From assembly GCF_000157915.1 (NCBI RefSeq), contig NZ_EQ973632.1, positions 6,585 through 39,755 of the forward strand: a stretch of 33,171 nt of DNA. Direction: 5' to 3'. Origin of the DNA: Phocaeicola coprophilus DSM 18228 = JCM 13818 (lineage in GTDB: Bacteria > Bacteroidota > Bacteroidia > Bacteroidales > Bacteroidaceae). Shown here piece after piece: positions 32,699 to 33,171 of the stretch. Position 1 is the first letter of the stretch. Each line of letters opens with the position of its first letter. The position numbers and the translations under genes are program-made. The notes below the pieces were generated by a model. The model saw nothing but the letters and a program-made list of their open reading frames with translations. It did no database searches and was not told where the DNA came from.

Positions 32699-33171
32699 TT
32701 ATCCCTTGAGTGCTGCCAGTGCAGCCTCGTAGTTGGGCTCTTGTGTTATTTCGGGTACCAGTTCCGTATAGATGACTTTTCCTTCCGGATTAATAATGAC
32801 GATGGCACGGGCCAGCAGACCGCATAAGGGGCCGTCAGTCATCAGTACGCCATATTCTTCACCAAAACGGGAACTGTGGCGGAAGTCTGACAGAGCCGTT
32901 ACGTTGCTGATCCCTTCTGTTGTGCAGAATCGTCCCTGTGCGAAAGGAAGGTCTTTGGATATGGCCAGAACAAGTGTGTCAGGCATTTGAGAAGCCATCT
33001 GGTTGAATTTCCGTACGGAAGTGGCACACACTCCGGTGTCCAGACTCGGGAAGATATTCAGCAAGACAAACTTTCCTCTGGCATCATCCAGTGAAAAATT
33101 GCTCAAATCGTTTTTAACCAGTGTAAATGCGGGAGCCTGTGCTCCGGTCTTTATGAATTCTCCTGCAAGTG
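32699..33171 (-). CDS. tpx: Thiol peroxidase, 5' end cut by the window
   Basis: The visible 156 codons cover nearly all of an atypical 2-Cys peroxiredoxin of the Tpx type that reduces hydroperoxides with thioredoxin. In the partial chain, the N-terminal APAFTLV is followed by the peroxidatic segment NIFPSLDTGVCATSVRKF and the resolving Cys in AQGRFCTTEG. The C-terminal NPEGKVIYTELVPEI is also typical. The active-site turn reads TGVC where many Tpx have TPTC. The true start lies past 33171; a TTG at 33106 is internal, since the coding frame continues upstream with Tpx-like sequence. Confidence 0.93.
   Translation of the reverse strand, partial: LAGEFIKTGAQAPAFTLVKNDLSNFSLDDARGKFVLLNIFPSLDTGVCATSVRKFNQMASQMPDTLVLAISKDLPFAQGRFCTTEGISNVTALSDFRHSSRFGEEYGVLMTDGPLCGLLARAIVIINPEGKVIYTELVPEITQEPNYEAALAALKG

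Overview
The window looks like chromosomal core sequence from a Bacteroidales gut commensal, most likely Bacteroides or Phocaeicola. The evidence is the recurring Bacteroidetes promoter (-7 TAnnTTTG with a TTTG/TTG about 19-23 nt upstream), the scarcity of Shine-Dalgarno sites, the FeoA-FeoB fusion with a Cys-rich partner, a six-gene Na+-translocating NQR operon, a BF3164-type lipoprotein, a DUF4369/TlpA-type lipoprotein, a secreted PepC and a GH29 fucosidase lipoprotein. I see no integrase, transposase, phage gene, CRISPR array or SusC/SusD pair.

Layout. 1-291: minus-strand tRNA operon (promoter, two identical tRNA-Cys, start of a tRNA-Lys). 302-3056: ferrous iron import operon (feoAB fusion plus small Cys-rich membrane protein). 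3084-3856: Cys-rich DUF1847 protein with its own promoter and terminator. 4011-4109: a self-contained promoter-to-terminator unit predicting a ~60-nt small RNA. 4137-4626: Hsp20 chaperone. 4834-6762: long coiled-coil protein ending in a WYL-like domain, divergent from a TrkH potassium transporter (6861-8366). 8657-15258: minus-strand operon tamB-aguA-aguB, joining an envelope lipid-transport/assembly protein to the agmatine-to-putrescine pathway. 15468-18401: NhaC antiporter and exported aminopeptidase C. 18494-24456: nqrABCDEF. 24556-24829: two tRNA-Arg(UCU) isodecoders. 24868-26040: TlpA-like lipoprotein. 26100-27976: two tandem AraC regulators. 28112-30854: mannose-1-phosphate guanylyltransferase, BF3164-type lipoprotein and an unknown secreted protein. 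30938-32643: GH29 alpha-L-fucosidase lipoprotein. 32699-33171: thiol peroxidase, cut by the window end.

How the genes fit together. Much of the window deals with ions and anaerobic energetics: NQR pumps Na+ out, NhaC exchanges Na+ for H+, TrkH imports K+ and FeoAB imports the Fe2+ needed for the NQR iron-sulfur centres. Other parts concern stress and envelope (Hsp20, Tpx, TlpA, TamB), polyamine synthesis and sugar metabolism (GDP-mannose supply, fucose release). No single large unknown system is visible. The points most worth following are the short RNA unit at 4011-4109, the coiled-coil/WYL-like protein at 4909-6762, the inverted repeat at the fucosidase promoter and the unassigned secreted protein at 30312-30854. 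Starts were moved inward from the longest reading frame for the DUF1847, NhaC, guanylyltransferase and BF3164-type genes, where a promoter or a weak TTG codon argued for it.
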